Positions 36,134-45,592 of a DNA stretch of 64,000 nucleotides are shown here, piece after piece. Source of the DNA: Paenibacillus barcinonensis (GTDB lineage Bacteria; Bacillota; Bacilli; Paenibacillales; Paenibacillaceae); contig NZ_QJSW01000005.1 of the NCBI RefSeq assembly GCF_003217495.1, positions 124,001-188,000 of the forward strand. The letters run 5' to 3'. Numbering within the stretch: the first letter of the stretch is position 1; each line of letters begins with the position of its first letter. Below the pieces are notes generated by a model. That model had not been told where the DNA came from, did no database searches, and saw only the letters and a list, made by a program, of their open reading frames with translations. A program made the translations under genes and the position numbers.

Positions 36134-37882
36134 GTGCGCACAAAATGGAGGAACGTTCATACCGTCAACGATATCCCCCTTCGATACAAATTTTTAATGA
36201 TTTATGTGCTTAGCATTTTACTTCCGATCATTGCGATCAATCTGTTTTTTTATCAACGAATTTCAGCAGATATCAAGGTGAGGGAGCAGGAGAATCTGCG
36301 CAAATCCATCGACCGGGCTACTGGCGAGCTGGTTGGTATGATTGATGAGAGCGTTGCATTAAGCCGCATGATCGCTGCTGATGACTCCTTGTATGAAGCA
36401 CTAGACCGTACCTATCAGTCACCTGTGGAATATTACAATGAGTATCATGTTTTTCTACGAGATAAATTGACGCGGTATATGTCGGCGAACATTCTTGAGG
36501 TCCGTATTTTTACAGATAATGATACGATCCAGACGGGCAGTCATTATATCGTCATGAAGGATAAGGGAACAACGCTGCCAGGGATAGAGCAATTAAATCA
36601 AGCCAGCGGCGATATTCTGGTTATTGATTATGAAGAAGAATCGGGGTTCAGTCGGGGGAAACGTATCAGTGTTATTGGCAAAATGAAGACGTTCACTTCT
36701 TACGCAAATTACGCGAAGTATTCGAAAATTGATCTGGAAGTGAGCCGGATATACAGCATTCTGAATCGTGAGACGAACAGCTTGCAGCTGAGGCTGGTGG
36801 ACGGAAACAACCGCCCAGTTGTGTCCAGTGCACGTTTTCCGGCGGATGATCAATGGTCTGGTGATGTGAATACCGAATATGTACTGGAGAAGTCTCTTGG
36901 CAATCTGGCTTATCTGGATGGCTGGAAGCTGATCGGAGTTGCGGATACGCGGCATGTCGATCAGCTGTTGAACGAGGCGCGTAAATCCATTTTGTGGCTG
37001 GCAGTGATCAGTGTTATTGTGCCCTCGGTGCTCATTTATTTTATTCTGCGTTCGTACCACTATCGTATCCGTAAGTTATCACGGCATATGGAGAAAGTAC
37101 GGAACGAACGTTTCGACCTGATTGAGATTCAGGAGGGCCGGGACGAGATTGGTGGATTAATTCGTACATTTAATATGATGATCAGCAAAATTCACTCCCT
37201 TATCAACGATGTCTACAAATTGGAGATCAGACATAAGGATCTGGAGCTGGATCAAGTACGCACAGAGTTATCCATGCTTCAGAGCCAGATGAATCCGCAT
37301 TTTCTGTTTAATACACTGAATGCGCTATTGGTTGTGAGTACCAAAAACGGATATACAGAAGTGTCGGAGATTATTAAGAGTTTATCACTGCTAATGAGAC
37401 AACTGCTTAGTCGATCAGATAATTTGATTCCTTTGCAAGAGGAGCTGCAGTTTACGACCCTTTATCTTCAGATTGAGAAATTCAGGTTCGGGGAGCTGTT
37501 CGATTATACGCTGGATATTGATCCACAGGCTGCGGGGAAGCGGATTCCGAGAATGAGCATTCAGCCACTCGTGGAGAATGCGTGCAAGCATGGTCTGCAG
37601 GCGCGTAAGACAGGTCGGTTAATTCATATTACGGCCCAGCTTGAGGAATCCGGGCTGACAATTGGTGTGATTGATAACGGTATCGGGATGGAACAGGACA
37701 GATTGCGCCAATTAATTCAGGATGTACGCTCGGATCAGACGAAGGACGGTTCGCATGTGGGCATTCGCAATGTCTATCGACGTCTGGAACTGTTCTATGA
37801 AGGAGCTGCAACGTTTACGATTCGCAGTGAGAAAGGAATTGGAACAGAGGCTGGATTTCATATTCCTGCAGATCGACTGTAA
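36134..37882 (+). CDS. YesM-like sensor histidine kinase of the xylan locus
   Basis: This 582-residue kinase starts at a GTG 4 bases after the preceding stop, with AAGGGTGAT upstream. Two membrane helices (about 17-37 and 285-305) enclose an extracellular sensor, then HAMP, His_kinase with H389 in MNPHFLFNTLNALLVV, and HATPase with N-box LVENACKHG, G1 DNGIGM and G2 GSHVGIRNV. It is flanked on both sides by response regulators. Confidence 0.92.
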   Translation: MRTKWRNVHTVNDIPLRYKFLMIYVLSILLPIIAINLFFYQRISADIKVREQENLRKSIDRATGELVGMIDESVALSRMIAADDSLYEALDRTYQSPVEYYNEYHVFLRDKLTRYMSANILEVRIFTDNDTIQTGSHYIVMKDKGTTLPGIEQLNQASGDILVIDYEEESGFSRGKRISVIGKMKTFTSYANYAKYSKIDLEVSRIYSILNRETNSLQLRLVDGNNRPVVSSARFPADDQWSGDVNTEYVLEKSLGNLAYLDGWKLIGVADTRHVDQLLNEARKSILWLAVISVIVPSVLIYFILRSYHYRIRKLSRHMEKVRNERFDLIEIQEGRDEIGGLIRTFNMMISKIHSLINDVYKLEIRHKDLELDQVRTELSMLQSQMNPHFLFNTLNALLVVSTKNGYTEVSEIIKSLSLLMRQLLSRSDNLIPLQEELQFTTLYLQIEKFRFGELFDYTLDIDPQAAGKRIPRMSIQPLVENACKHGLQARKTGRLIHITAQLEESGLTIGVIDNGIGMEQDRLRQLIQDVRSDQTKDGSHVGIRNVYRRLELFYEGAATFTIRSEKGIGTEAGFHIPADRL

Positions 37883-37905
37883 CGTACAAAAAGGGGGCAA
37901 CGAAG

Positions 37906-39459
37906 ATGTATAAAGTGCTTCTGGTAGATGATGAGCCGTTTGCGATTGAAGGGCTGCAGCTTTTGATTAATTGGCGGAGATTTGGCTTTGAAATAAACGG
38001 TGTATGTGCCAACGGTGAAGAGGCTGTTGAGGCGATACGCACAAGCAAGCCTGATCTGGTTGTTACGGATATTCATATGCCAGCGATGAACGGGCTTGAA
38101 CTCATTGAAGAGGCGCGTCGTCAGGGATATGATTCGACGATGTTTGTCATAACAAGTGGTTACAGTGACTTTAATTATGCAAGGCAGGCGCTCCGGCTCG
38201 GTGTGAGCAATTATTTAACAAAACCGGTCGATACGGTAGAAGCGGATGATATGCTGGAACGGCTGGCCCATGAACTGAAGCAGAAGCAGGAACGTGAGTC
38301 ACACCGTGAACAGGCCAAAAATCAGGAAATCAGACAGGTTCTCTTCTCCTTGGTTACCGAGCAGGAATATGAGAATAGAGAGACAGCGGCTCATGTTATC
38401 TCGGGTTTGAAGGCGCAGACCTCTCAATGGGCATATGTCAAAGTAAGATTTCAGCGAGCTGATTCAGGTCAGATTCGTACAACGATTCAGGACGCCGTGA
38501 CACGTGAGCACTGCTGTTATGTGGTGGAGCATGAGCAGGACGTCTGCGGCATCCTATGGGGTGAGAGTAGCCTTGAAGCTGAGACTCTGCAAGGAGACAG
38601 TCATCGGGCTTTTGCAATGCGGCTGTTGTCTGCTTTAAACGAGGTGGTGCCCAACGGCGTGCAGCTCGCCATTGGTCTGCCTGTGCAACAGTTGGAGAAC
38701 GTTTCTCTGTCCAGAAGTATGGCCATCCAAGCGGAGCGTTTTTTATTTTTACATGAGGGTGATCTGCTGTTCGCTGAAGATATCCGGGAGCAACGTCTGA
38801 TATTTAACCCTGAATCTCTTCGTGAAGTGGACCTCATTATGGAGCATGTAGAGAACGGTTCGCCGGAGCAGGTAAGTCAGTCGATCAGAGAAGCCTTCAG
38901 CGAATTGGTGAAAAATAAGACGTCTCCTGAATTTGTTCATATTTTCATCACCCAGATTTTGTTTAGGGGGCTTTCTCTGTGCAAGGAGCTTGGCGGAGAA
39001 TCAAAAGAGCTACTGAAGGATACAGCGATCTATCCTGGTCATCAGGATTATCGGAATATTGAGGAGTCTGCCCATCTGCTGGAGTCGTTTTGCTTAAAGT
39101 GCCGGGCAATGGCGAGCTCCCTTCGTCAAAAGCAACTCGGCGGAACACAGGCGATGGTGGCGGAATATTTGCAGGAGCATTTCAGAGAAACCTTTACAAT
39201 CAAGGAGCTGGCAGAACGCTTTTATATGCATCCGGTGCATCTCGGGCAGTCTTTTATGCGCAAGTATGGTAAAGGTGTTCTGGACATGGTGCATGATCTG
39301 CGGATTGAAGAAGCGATAAGGCTACTTAAAACATCGGACGAAGCCTCGTGTGCGATTGCAGAGCAGGTCGGATACAAGAGCTACCAGCATTTTTTGAAGC
39401 AGTTTGAGCGCAGAACAGGGTTGAAACCGGCTGAGTATCGTCTGAAGTTCACACAGTGA
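37906..39459 (+). CDS. YesN-like response regulator 2 of the xylan locus
   Basis: This 517-residue protein has a receiver (VDDEPF at the start, D55 in VVTDIHMP, lysine in YLTKPVD), a long middle region (about 135-415) and a C-terminal AraC-type domain (KELAERFYMHPVHLGQSFM and CAIAEQVGYKSYQHFLKQFE). It is about 145 residues longer than the first regulator because of the middle region, which is typical of the larger YesN class. AAAGGGGGC precedes the ATG. In the Geobacillus xynDC-xynEFG system a pair of this type controls the xylo-oligosaccharide importer. Confidence 0.9.
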   Translation: MYKVLLVDDEPFAIEGLQLLINWRRFGFEINGVCANGEEAVEAIRTSKPDLVVTDIHMPAMNGLELIEEARRQGYDSTMFVITSGYSDFNYARQALRLGVSNYLTKPVDTVEADDMLERLAHELKQKQERESHREQAKNQEIRQVLFSLVTEQEYENRETAAHVISGLKAQTSQWAYVKVRFQRADSGQIRTTIQDAVTREHCCYVVEHEQDVCGILWGESSLEAETLQGDSHRAFAMRLLSALNEVVPNGVQLAIGLPVQQLENVSLSRSMAIQAERFLFLHEGDLLFAEDIREQRLIFNPESLREVDLIMEHVENGSPEQVSQSIREAFSELVKNKTSPEFVHIFITQILFRGLSLCKELGGESKELLKDTAIYPGHQDYRNIEESAHLLESFCLKCRAMASSLRQKQLGGTQAMVAEYLQEHFRETFTIKELAERFYMHPVHLGQSFMRKYGKGVLDMVHDLRIEEAIRLLKTSDEASCAIAEQVGYKSYQHFLKQFERRTGLKPAEYRLKFTQ

Positions 39460-39536
39460 GGAGCACTTTACAGGGGCATGAGTTGCTTCATTACCTCCTG
39501 AAATTAAGGGGGGCAGATGCTTAAATCTGTTTATTT

Positions 39537-39550
39537 TGTAACCGCATACA
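39537..39550. promoter_or_regulatory. cre site before the binding-protein gene
   Basis: TGTAACCGCATACA matches 13 of 14 positions of TGWAANCGNTNWCA, 53 bases before the ATG. It fits CcpA-mediated catabolite repression of the importer operon. Confidence 0.6.
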
Positions 39551-39602
39551 TTTAATCATAATAAAGACAGCAAGATAAACCACTTCCAAGGAGGCGCAAT
39601 AC

Positions 39603-41261
39603 ATGGGGGGATTGAAGAAAAAGAAACTTTGGGGTTCCGTTTCTCTCGTTATGGCATTAACTCTGGCACTTGCAGGATGTAGCGGTGAAGAGGCCAAAAC
39701 GACGACAGCCGATGGCAAGGAAGTATTAAATATTTCGGCTTTTATCGGAACACCAAATCAGGCACCGGCAGCGGATAACCGCATCTACAAAAAGATCGAA
39801 GAAGAGCTCGGTGTCAAGCTGAACATGGAATTTCTCGTAGGTGACTTGCAGCAAAAACTAGGGGTTATGGTTGCGGGAGGGGATTACCCGGATCTGATCA
39901 CAGCAGATACCAAGCTGGTTGCGGCTGGTGCGGTTATTCCGCTGGAGGATCTGATCGAGCAGCATGCACCAAATCTTAAAAAGCATTATGCAAAAGATTG
40001 GGAGCGGATGAAGGATTCCAGTGATGGTCATATTTACTGGCTGCCAAACTACGGTGTATACACGGGTGAATTTATCAGTAACTACTATTCCGGCCCTGCG
40101 TTCTGGGTTCAGAAACAGGTACTGAAAGAGGCCGGGTATCCAACTCCCAAAACGCTTGATGATTATATGAAGCTGATTCGTGATTACACAGCGAAGCATC
40201 CAACAACAGAGGACGGTCAGCCAACGATTGGCTTCACTACACTGGCTTCCGACTGGAGAACATTCCCGCTCCTCAACCCGCCGGAGCACTTGACAGGTCA
40301 TCCGAATGACGGTGGTGTAGTTGTTGATGATAAAGGTGCTGCAAGCGTATTCGCGGATAAAGATATTTCCAAACGTTATTATAAAGAGCTGAACAATCTC
40401 TATAACGATGGATTGCTTGACAAAGAAGCTTTCGTTCAGAACTATGACCAATACTTGGCTAAAATTTCTTCTGGACGTGTTGTCGGTATGTTTGACCAGC
40501 ACTGGAACTTCCAGCAAGGTGAAGATCCACTCGTAGCACAGAACAAAATTGGTCAAACATATGTAGGCTTCCCGCTTGTATATGACACAAGCATCAAGGA
40601 CCACTACCTGGATCGTCCGGTGATTAACTTGAACAACGGTTTCGGTATCAGTAAAGACGCGAAAGACCCTGTAGCTATTCTGAAATTCCTCGATGCACTG
40701 ATGGATGAAAAGTATCAGAAGTTGTTGTCTTGGGGTGAAGAGGGTGTAGACTACATGGTCAATGACAAAGGCAGATTCTATCGTACACCTGAACAGCGTA
40801 TTCAACAGGAAGATCCGGCATGGAAACTGGCTAACAGAGCAGAAGGCTTCTATGGAGCCGCACCGAAAATGGAAGGTACGTTCTCGGATGGCAACGCCAT
40901 TGGAGCAACCAACCAGCCTGAGGAATTCTACGATAGCCTGAAGCCTGAGGATAAAGAGCTTCTGGATGCATATGGCTTCAAAACATGGAGTGACTTCTTC
41001 TCTCCTGCACCTGAGAACCCAGTGTATTATCCAGCTTGGCAAGTGGATCTGAAGGAAGGCTCCGATGCTTCGGTAGCCAACAAACAAATGACAGATACAT
41101 CCTTGAAATATTTGCCTAGAGCAATTATGTCCAAAGCCAATGAATTCGACTCTATCTGGAGCGAGTACGTGGATGCTTACAAGAAAATTAACGTGAAGGC
41201 GTATGAAGATCGAATCAATGAGCAATTACAATGGCGGATTCAGAACTGGACCGCGAAATAA
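39603..41261 (+). CDS. Oligosaccharide ABC transporter binding lipoprotein (LplA-like)
   Basis: This 552-residue lipoprotein has a basic start (GLKKKK), a hydrophobic segment and the lipobox LAGC (C26). The mature protein is a large solute-binding protein of the LplA/YtcQ class (ISAFIGTPNQAP, GGDYPDLITADTKL, KFLDALMDEKYQKLLSWGEE). With two permeases but no ATPase gene it likely uses a shared MsmX-type ATPase. The substrate is inferred as xylo-oligosaccharides from the neighbouring xylanase. AAGGAGG precedes the ATG. Confidence 0.92.
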   Translation: MGGLKKKKLWGSVSLVMALTLALAGCSGEEAKTTTADGKEVLNISAFIGTPNQAPAADNRIYKKIEEELGVKLNMEFLVGDLQQKLGVMVAGGDYPDLITADTKLVAAGAVIPLEDLIEQHAPNLKKHYAKDWERMKDSSDGHIYWLPNYGVYTGEFISNYYSGPAFWVQKQVLKEAGYPTPKTLDDYMKLIRDYTAKHPTTEDGQPTIGFTTLASDWRTFPLLNPPEHLTGHPNDGGVVVDDKGAASVFADKDISKRYYKELNNLYNDGLLDKEAFVQNYDQYLAKISSGRVVGMFDQHWNFQQGEDPLVAQNKIGQTYVGFPLVYDTSIKDHYLDRPVINLNNGFGISKDAKDPVAILKFLDALMDEKYQKLLSWGEEGVDYMVNDKGRFYRTPEQRIQQEDPAWKLANRAEGFYGAAPKMEGTFSDGNAIGATNQPEEFYDSLKPEDKELLDAYGFKTWSDFFSPAPENPVYYPAWQVDLKEGSDASVANKQMTDTSLKYLPRAIMSKANEFDSIWSEYVDAYKKINVKAYEDRINEQLQWRIQNWTAK

Positions 41262-41288
41262 ATAAAAGCGACTGAAGGATTGCTTTGG

Positions 41289-41322
41289 AAGGCATGGGGA
41301 GCAGCAACTGCTCCTGTGCCTT
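41289..41322 (+). promoter_or_regulatory. Intercistronic stem-loop between binding protein and permease
   Basis: AAGGCATGGGGAGCAG pairs with CTGCTCCTGTGCCTT around a CAA loop, with no T-tract. Such hairpins commonly stabilise the upstream binding-protein mRNA and lower permease expression. Confidence 0.6.
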
Positions 41323-41373
41323 CTGAACAATTGATCCCCGAGTACCGCTGTAAGTTGATAGGAGGAGTGAAAG

Positions 41374-42339
41374 ATGGCGAACACGCCAGGAGCTATACAG
41401 GATAAAGCTGCTCCAACCATAGTGACCAAGACGCCTCTCATGAAGCGCCTGCGCAGTCAAAAACAACTGATGTTTATGTCTCTGCCCATCGTTGCTTATA
41501 TTTTGGTTTTCTCATATTATCCGATCTGGGGCTGGGTGATGGCATTCCAGAATTACAGTCCAGCGAAGAAATTTTCGCAGCAGGAGTGGGTCGGACTTAA
41601 GCATTTCAAATTTCTGCTTACGGACGACGCGTTTCTGAACGTACTTCGCAATACGATCGCGATGAGTTTGATTAACATGATCCTTGGCTTTGTAACAGCC
41701 ATTGTTTTTGCGATTTTACTGAATGAAATCAAGAACAAGCTGTACAAACGTACGATTCAAACGATTTCGTATCTGCCTCACTTCTTGTCATGGATTATCG
41801 TTACGGGCATTGTAGCCAGCTCATTATCGGTAGACGGCGGTATTGTGAACGTGGTGCTGATGAAGCTTGGATTCATCAACGAACCGATTATGTGGCTTAG
41901 TGTTCCAGAGTATTTCTGGGGAATTGTCGGCGCGTCGCACGTCTGGAAAGAGGTCGGCTGGAATGCGATCATCTACCTGGCAGCGATCACCTCGATTGAC
42001 CCTTCGCTGTATGAAGCAGCAGAGATTGACGGGGCTAATCGTTATCAGAAGATGCTGTATGTAACTTTGCCTGGAATCAAGTCCATCGTTATTATTTTGC
42101 TCATTATGAACATGGGATGGATTCTGGAAGCCGGATTCGAAGTACAGTATTTGCTAGGTAATGGTGTCGTCGTTGACTGGTCTCAAACAATTGATATTTT
42201 CGTCTTGAAATACGGTCTGCAGATCGGTAACTATTCACTGGCCACGGCGGCAGGTATATTCAAAACGGTGGTTAGTATCACGCTAATATTTGCAGCGAAC
42301 TCTATATCTAAACGTTTCGGCGAAGACCGATTAATATGA
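41374..42339 (+). CDS. Oligosaccharide ABC transporter permease (LplB-like)
   Basis: This 321-residue protein has six membrane helices and a BPD_transp_1 domain, with the EAA loop YEAAEIDGANRYQKMLYVTLPGIKS that contacts the ATPase. FSYYPIWGWVMAFQNYSPAK matches the LplB/YteP class. AGGAGTG precedes the ATG. It pairs with the next permease. Confidence 0.93.
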   Translation: MANTPGAIQDKAAPTIVTKTPLMKRLRSQKQLMFMSLPIVAYILVFSYYPIWGWVMAFQNYSPAKKFSQQEWVGLKHFKFLLTDDAFLNVLRNTIAMSLINMILGFVTAIVFAILLNEIKNKLYKRTIQTISYLPHFLSWIIVTGIVASSLSVDGGIVNVVLMKLGFINEPIMWLSVPEYFWGIVGASHVWKEVGWNAIIYLAAITSIDPSLYEAAEIDGANRYQKMLYVTLPGIKSIVIILLIMNMGWILEAGFEVQYLLGNGVVVDWSQTIDIFVLKYGLQIGNYSLATAAGIFKTVVSITLIFAANSISKRFGEDRLI

Positions 42340-42352
42340 GGAGGACACATCG

Positions 42353-43255
42353 ATGGGAATAAACAAATCTCGGGTTGAGCCGATTGTCTTCCATACATTT
42401 AACGGCTTGCTGATGATCTTTATTGCAATAGTGACCTTATATCCGTTTTTAAATACACTGGCTGTTTCATTTAATGCAGGTACGGATACGATTCGTGGTG
42501 GAATCTACTTATGGCCTAGGGAATGGACCACTCAGAACTACAGAGCTGTATTCGCGGGTGGAACGATCTTCGCAGCCTTCTGGATTTCCGTTGCCAGAAC
42601 TGTATTGGGTACGGTGCTCAGTCTGTTTCTGACATCCATGCTGGCATATACGCTCAGCCGCAAAGATTACATTTTGCGTAAACCGATTACCATTATTGTT
42701 GTTATGACGATGTATTTCAGTGCCGGTCTGATTCCAACCTACTTTCTGATCAAGGACCTGCATTTGCTCAACAACTTCCTGGTATATATTATTCCGGGAT
42801 TGATCAGTGCATTTAACATGATCGTTATTCGAACGTATATCCAGACGTTGCCTGAAGGATTGATTGAATCAGCCAAGATTGATGGCGCGGGGGATTTCAG
42901 AACGTTTATGTCCATCATCTTGCCACTTTGTCAGCCAGTATTGGCAACAGTAGCATTGTTTATTGCGGTAGGCCAATGGAACTCCTGGTTTGATACATTC
43001 CTGTACGCATCTTCCAAACAGAATCTGAGTACACTGCAGTATGAGTTGATGAAGCTGCTCTCATCGTCCATGAATACCAACAGCAGTCCGTCTGTTGCAA
43101 GTGGAGCAGACATGGGGCAAGCACGTAACCTGGTTACTCCGGTTTCTATTCGGGCAGCGATTACGATTGTTGCAGCTTTGCCAATTCTGGTTGTGTATCC
43201 GTTCTTGCAGAAATATTTTGTACACGGTCTGCAACTGGGGAGTGTGAAGGAGTAG
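42353..43255 (+). CDS. Oligosaccharide ABC transporter permease (LplC/YtcP-like)
   Basis: This 300-residue permease has six membrane helices, with the EAA-like loop ESAKIDGAGDFRTFMSIILP and the start VFHTFNGLLMIFIAIVTLYP typical of LplC/YtcP. It begins 13 bases after the first permease with GGAGGACAC upstream. A strong terminator follows. Confidence 0.93.
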   Translation: MGINKSRVEPIVFHTFNGLLMIFIAIVTLYPFLNTLAVSFNAGTDTIRGGIYLWPREWTTQNYRAVFAGGTIFAAFWISVARTVLGTVLSLFLTSMLAYTLSRKDYILRKPITIIVVMTMYFSAGLIPTYFLIKDLHLLNNFLVYIIPGLISAFNMIVIRTYIQTLPEGLIESAKIDGAGDFRTFMSIILPLCQPVLATVALFIAVGQWNSWFDTFLYASSKQNLSTLQYELMKLLSSSMNTNSSPSVASGADMGQARNLVTPVSIRAAITIVAALPILVVYPFLQKYFVHGLQLGSVKE

Positions 43256-43297
43256 TTGAAGAGAACGTAACGTATCAGTTTACGAAATTATCTAATT

Positions 43298-43331
43298 CAA
43301 AAAAATCGGCCTGTATGGGCCGATTTTTTTT
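43298..43331 (+). terminator. Terminator of the importer operon
   Basis: AATCGGCC and GGCCGATT form the stem, with a run of Ts behind and As in front. Confidence 0.9.
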
Positions 43332-43500
43332 GCTGTGCGGATAATACTTCAAATAAGGAAATGTTATCCATTAATATACATGATATGATATAATTTCGAA
43401 TATGATGCGTGTTTTAAGTAAGAGAAATGCAAGCGGAAGTCAATATGAATGCATGTATCTTCAATGTTTATAAAGTCAAGCTCAGACGGAGTTGAAGAAT

Positions 43501-43671
43501 ATGAAAAATATGCGCGAAAATGTGTTCACCTTCATCGGGAATTTTGTGATAGCTTATTTTATTTTTGGAGAAGGCACGGTTGAAAGGCCGCTGATGTTTG
43601 CACTGTGGATGTTCATGCTGATGATGGGGATGGATTGGTATAGAAGCAGAGGAAGCCATACACTGAATTAG
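43501..43671 (+). CDS. 56-residue membrane protein
   Basis: The sequence begins MKNMRENVFTFIGNFVIAYF and contains two short hydrophobic stretches (about 9-22 and 31-46) joined by a charged turn, ending WYRSRGSHTLN. A CGGAG site precedes the ATG at 43501. It is not part of the transporter operon (terminator between). Family unknown. Confidence 0.55.
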   Translation: MKNMRENVFTFIGNFVIAYFIFGEGTVERPLMFALWMFMLMMGMDWYRSRGSHTLN

Positions 43672-43911
43672 TGTCGAATAGACGGAGCCGATTCTTGATC
43701 CTTTCAGCAGAGTGCTGATATCAAAACGAAAACGATACTGGAACCATATCATGAAGCGCTGCAATGCAGGCACACAGTGTAATCCTGCTGTATTTGGAAT
43801 GTCAATTGAATGAGAATTAGGGATTTCATTTACATCAGGGCCATTGTTCATTACACTTGAGAAGCATAACTTATGCACACACCAATTCAGATATTCAGGA
43901 GGAAGTTTATC

Positions 43912-44730
43912 ATGCATCAATCTGCCCACATTCAGGAAGCACGAGATTACATATTAAACCGGATCAATACTAAGCCCGTTGTAGGTATGATTCTGGGTTC
44001 GGGACTGGGAGCACTTGCTGACGAAATTGAAAATGCTACAGTTATTCCATATACGGAAATTCCTTATTTTGCTCAATCCGAGGCCATTGGTCACGCGAAT
44101 GAACTTGTCATTGGAGAACTTATGGGGAAGACCGTAGTGGCGATGAAAGGCCGTCTGCATTATTATGAAGGTTTTTCATTAGATGAAGTAACGTTCCCTG
44201 TTCGTATTATGAAGGCACTGGGCGTGGAGCAACTGATTGTCACTAACGCTTGCGGCGCGATTAATACCAGCTTTGAGCCAGGTCAACTGATGCTGATTAC
44301 GGATCATATTAATCTGGTTGGCAACAATCCGTTAATGGGACCGAATAACGCTGAGCTTGGCGTTCGTTTCCCTGACGTGTCCCAAGTGTACAATCGTGAA
44401 TTGCGTAGCATTGCTCTTGAGGTTGCCGAAGAGCAAAATGTAAGCTTGCAGCAAGGTGTTTACGCTTGGTGGAGTGGTCCTGCTTATGAAACACCTGCGG
44501 AGATTCGGATGATTCGTACGATGGGGGCAGATGCTGTAGGCATGTCCACAGTACCCGAAGCGATCGTAGCTATTCACGGCGGTATGAAGGTGCTCGGTAT
44601 TTCTTGTCTGACGAACATGGCATGTGGCATTCTGGATCAGCCTCTGAGCCATGATGAGGTTATTGAAGTCGCAGCGAAAGTGAAAACGACGTTTATCGGA
44701 CTGGTTAAAGGTATTTTGCATAAAATGTAG
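43912..44730 (+). CDS. punA: Purine nucleoside phosphorylase (PNP-I, trimeric type)
   Basis: This 272-residue protein matches the PNP/MTAP family. It has GMILGSGLGALADE with the phosphate-binding Ser, GRLHYYEGFS, IVTNACGAINTSFEPGQL, VYAWWSGPAYETPAEIRM and DAVGMSTVPE, the last with the purine/ribose-contact Glu-Met set, and NMACGIL near the end. It splits inosine and guanosine to base and ribose-1-phosphate for purine salvage. The ATG at 43912 has AGGAGG 9 bases before it; a start at 43873 lacks one. It stands alone, with a terminator after it. Confidence 0.93.
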   Translation: MHQSAHIQEARDYILNRINTKPVVGMILGSGLGALADEIENATVIPYTEIPYFAQSEAIGHANELVIGELMGKTVVAMKGRLHYYEGFSLDEVTFPVRIMKALGVEQLIVTNACGAINTSFEPGQLMLITDHINLVGNNPLMGPNNAELGVRFPDVSQVYNRELRSIALEVAEEQNVSLQQGVYAWWSGPAYETPAEIRMIRTMGADAVGMSTVPEAIVAIHGGMKVLGISCLTNMACGILDQPLSHDEVIEVAAKVKTTFIGLVKGILHKM

Positions 44731-44765
44731 CAAAAGCTGCTGTCTGTTATAGTTCAACAAATTAA

Positions 44766-44808
44766 CAAGGTAATGAGGCATCAGCGATGCTCCATTACCT
44801 TGTTTTTG
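44766..44808 (+). terminator. Terminator after the PNP gene
   Basis: CAAGGTAATG and CATTACCTTG form a long stem with inner GAGGCATC/GATGCTC pairing, then TTTTTGTT. Confidence 0.9.
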
Positions 44809-45097
44809 TTGTTTATCGGGAACGAGTCTGCTGAGCAGTTCCGTGCGGGTTTGAAAACTATGACGGCGATGGCTGAAGCTTCTGATGCGTTAGGTATTGA
44901 TAAATGCTGTACCGATATTCTGGTTCTTGAATAATCTCGGCACTATGGGTTAGCACGGTGTGGTGGCTCAGGAGGTATTGGTGCCTGCGGCGAATATAGG
45001 TATTTACGAATTGTTTTCTAATCGAAGGTGGGTTTTGATCTCGTATTTCAAAAGTGAGACAAGTATTTTCATAGGATTTTATTATATGTTAGCGATA

Positions 45098-45141
45098 AAC
45101 GATTAAATCAAACGAGCTACCATTTGGTTTAATCGTTTTTT
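45098..45141 (+). terminator. Terminator-like hairpin
   Basis: AACGATTAAA and TTTAATCGTT form a 10-base stem followed by TTTTTTAG. It has no intact gene upstream, consistent with a lost gene. Confidence 0.6.
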
Positions 45142-45225
45142 AGTTGTTTTATGTTCCTTGCCTGCTCTTGGAACTCTTGTTCAGTGAATGTTAAGAGCTT
45201 GGTTGTATAGTAATACAGAAAGGTA

Positions 45226-45387
45226 ATGAAAAAGGAAAAGGAAAAGGAAACCACCAACGACGTTAGTGTGAGTTCATTACCTGATACGGCTGCAATTGCA
45301 ACCAAGGGTTCAAACGATGCCACCCACGCTTCTGATATTGCAAACCACTGGGCGTACGGTGCAATCCAGGCCGCATCACAACATTAA
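45226..45387 (+). pseudogene. SLH-domain-like fragment
   Basis: The 53-residue frame ends SDIANHWAYGAIQAASQH, where DI-x-x-HWA-x-x-AI is the signature start of an S-layer homology domain. The rest of the domain is missing because a stop follows. Though AAAGG precedes the ATG, I regard it as the remains of a surface protein and not a working gene. Confidence 0.45.
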
Positions 45388-45592
45388 AAACAAAGCGTAA
45401 TTATAATCGGTATATTTAGGGTGCAAGTAACTGAGTGCTATTGTTACGTAACGTAGTGGGGAAGGCATCCTAGGATGCCTTCTTTTCAGTCTATTAAAAG
45501 AATAGTTGATTAAACATAGACAGTTTCAGGTGTGAGTGCGAAAATAACGCTAGATTGCTGTTTCCAAGATATACGCTACGGGAGAAAGAGAG

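Larger units (their letters stand above)
44731..45592. other. 862-base intergenic region with terminators and decayed coding
   Basis: It contains the PNP terminator (44766-44808), an open stretch around 44820-44935 that ends in TAA and resembles no known protein, a second terminator-like hairpin (45098-45141), and an SLH-like fragment (45226-45387). A pattern of this kind suggests gene loss by decay. Confidence 0.55.

Noticed and set aside
39858-41225. Long minus-strand open frame (455 codons) opposite the LplA-like gene
   Set aside because: It mirrors the codon pattern of a well-supported lipoprotein gene, has no ribosome site and no recognisable domain.
45129-45323. Hydrophobic 64-codon minus-strand frame
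   Set aside because: It overlaps the SLH-like fragment and a terminator hairpin, with no ribosome site.
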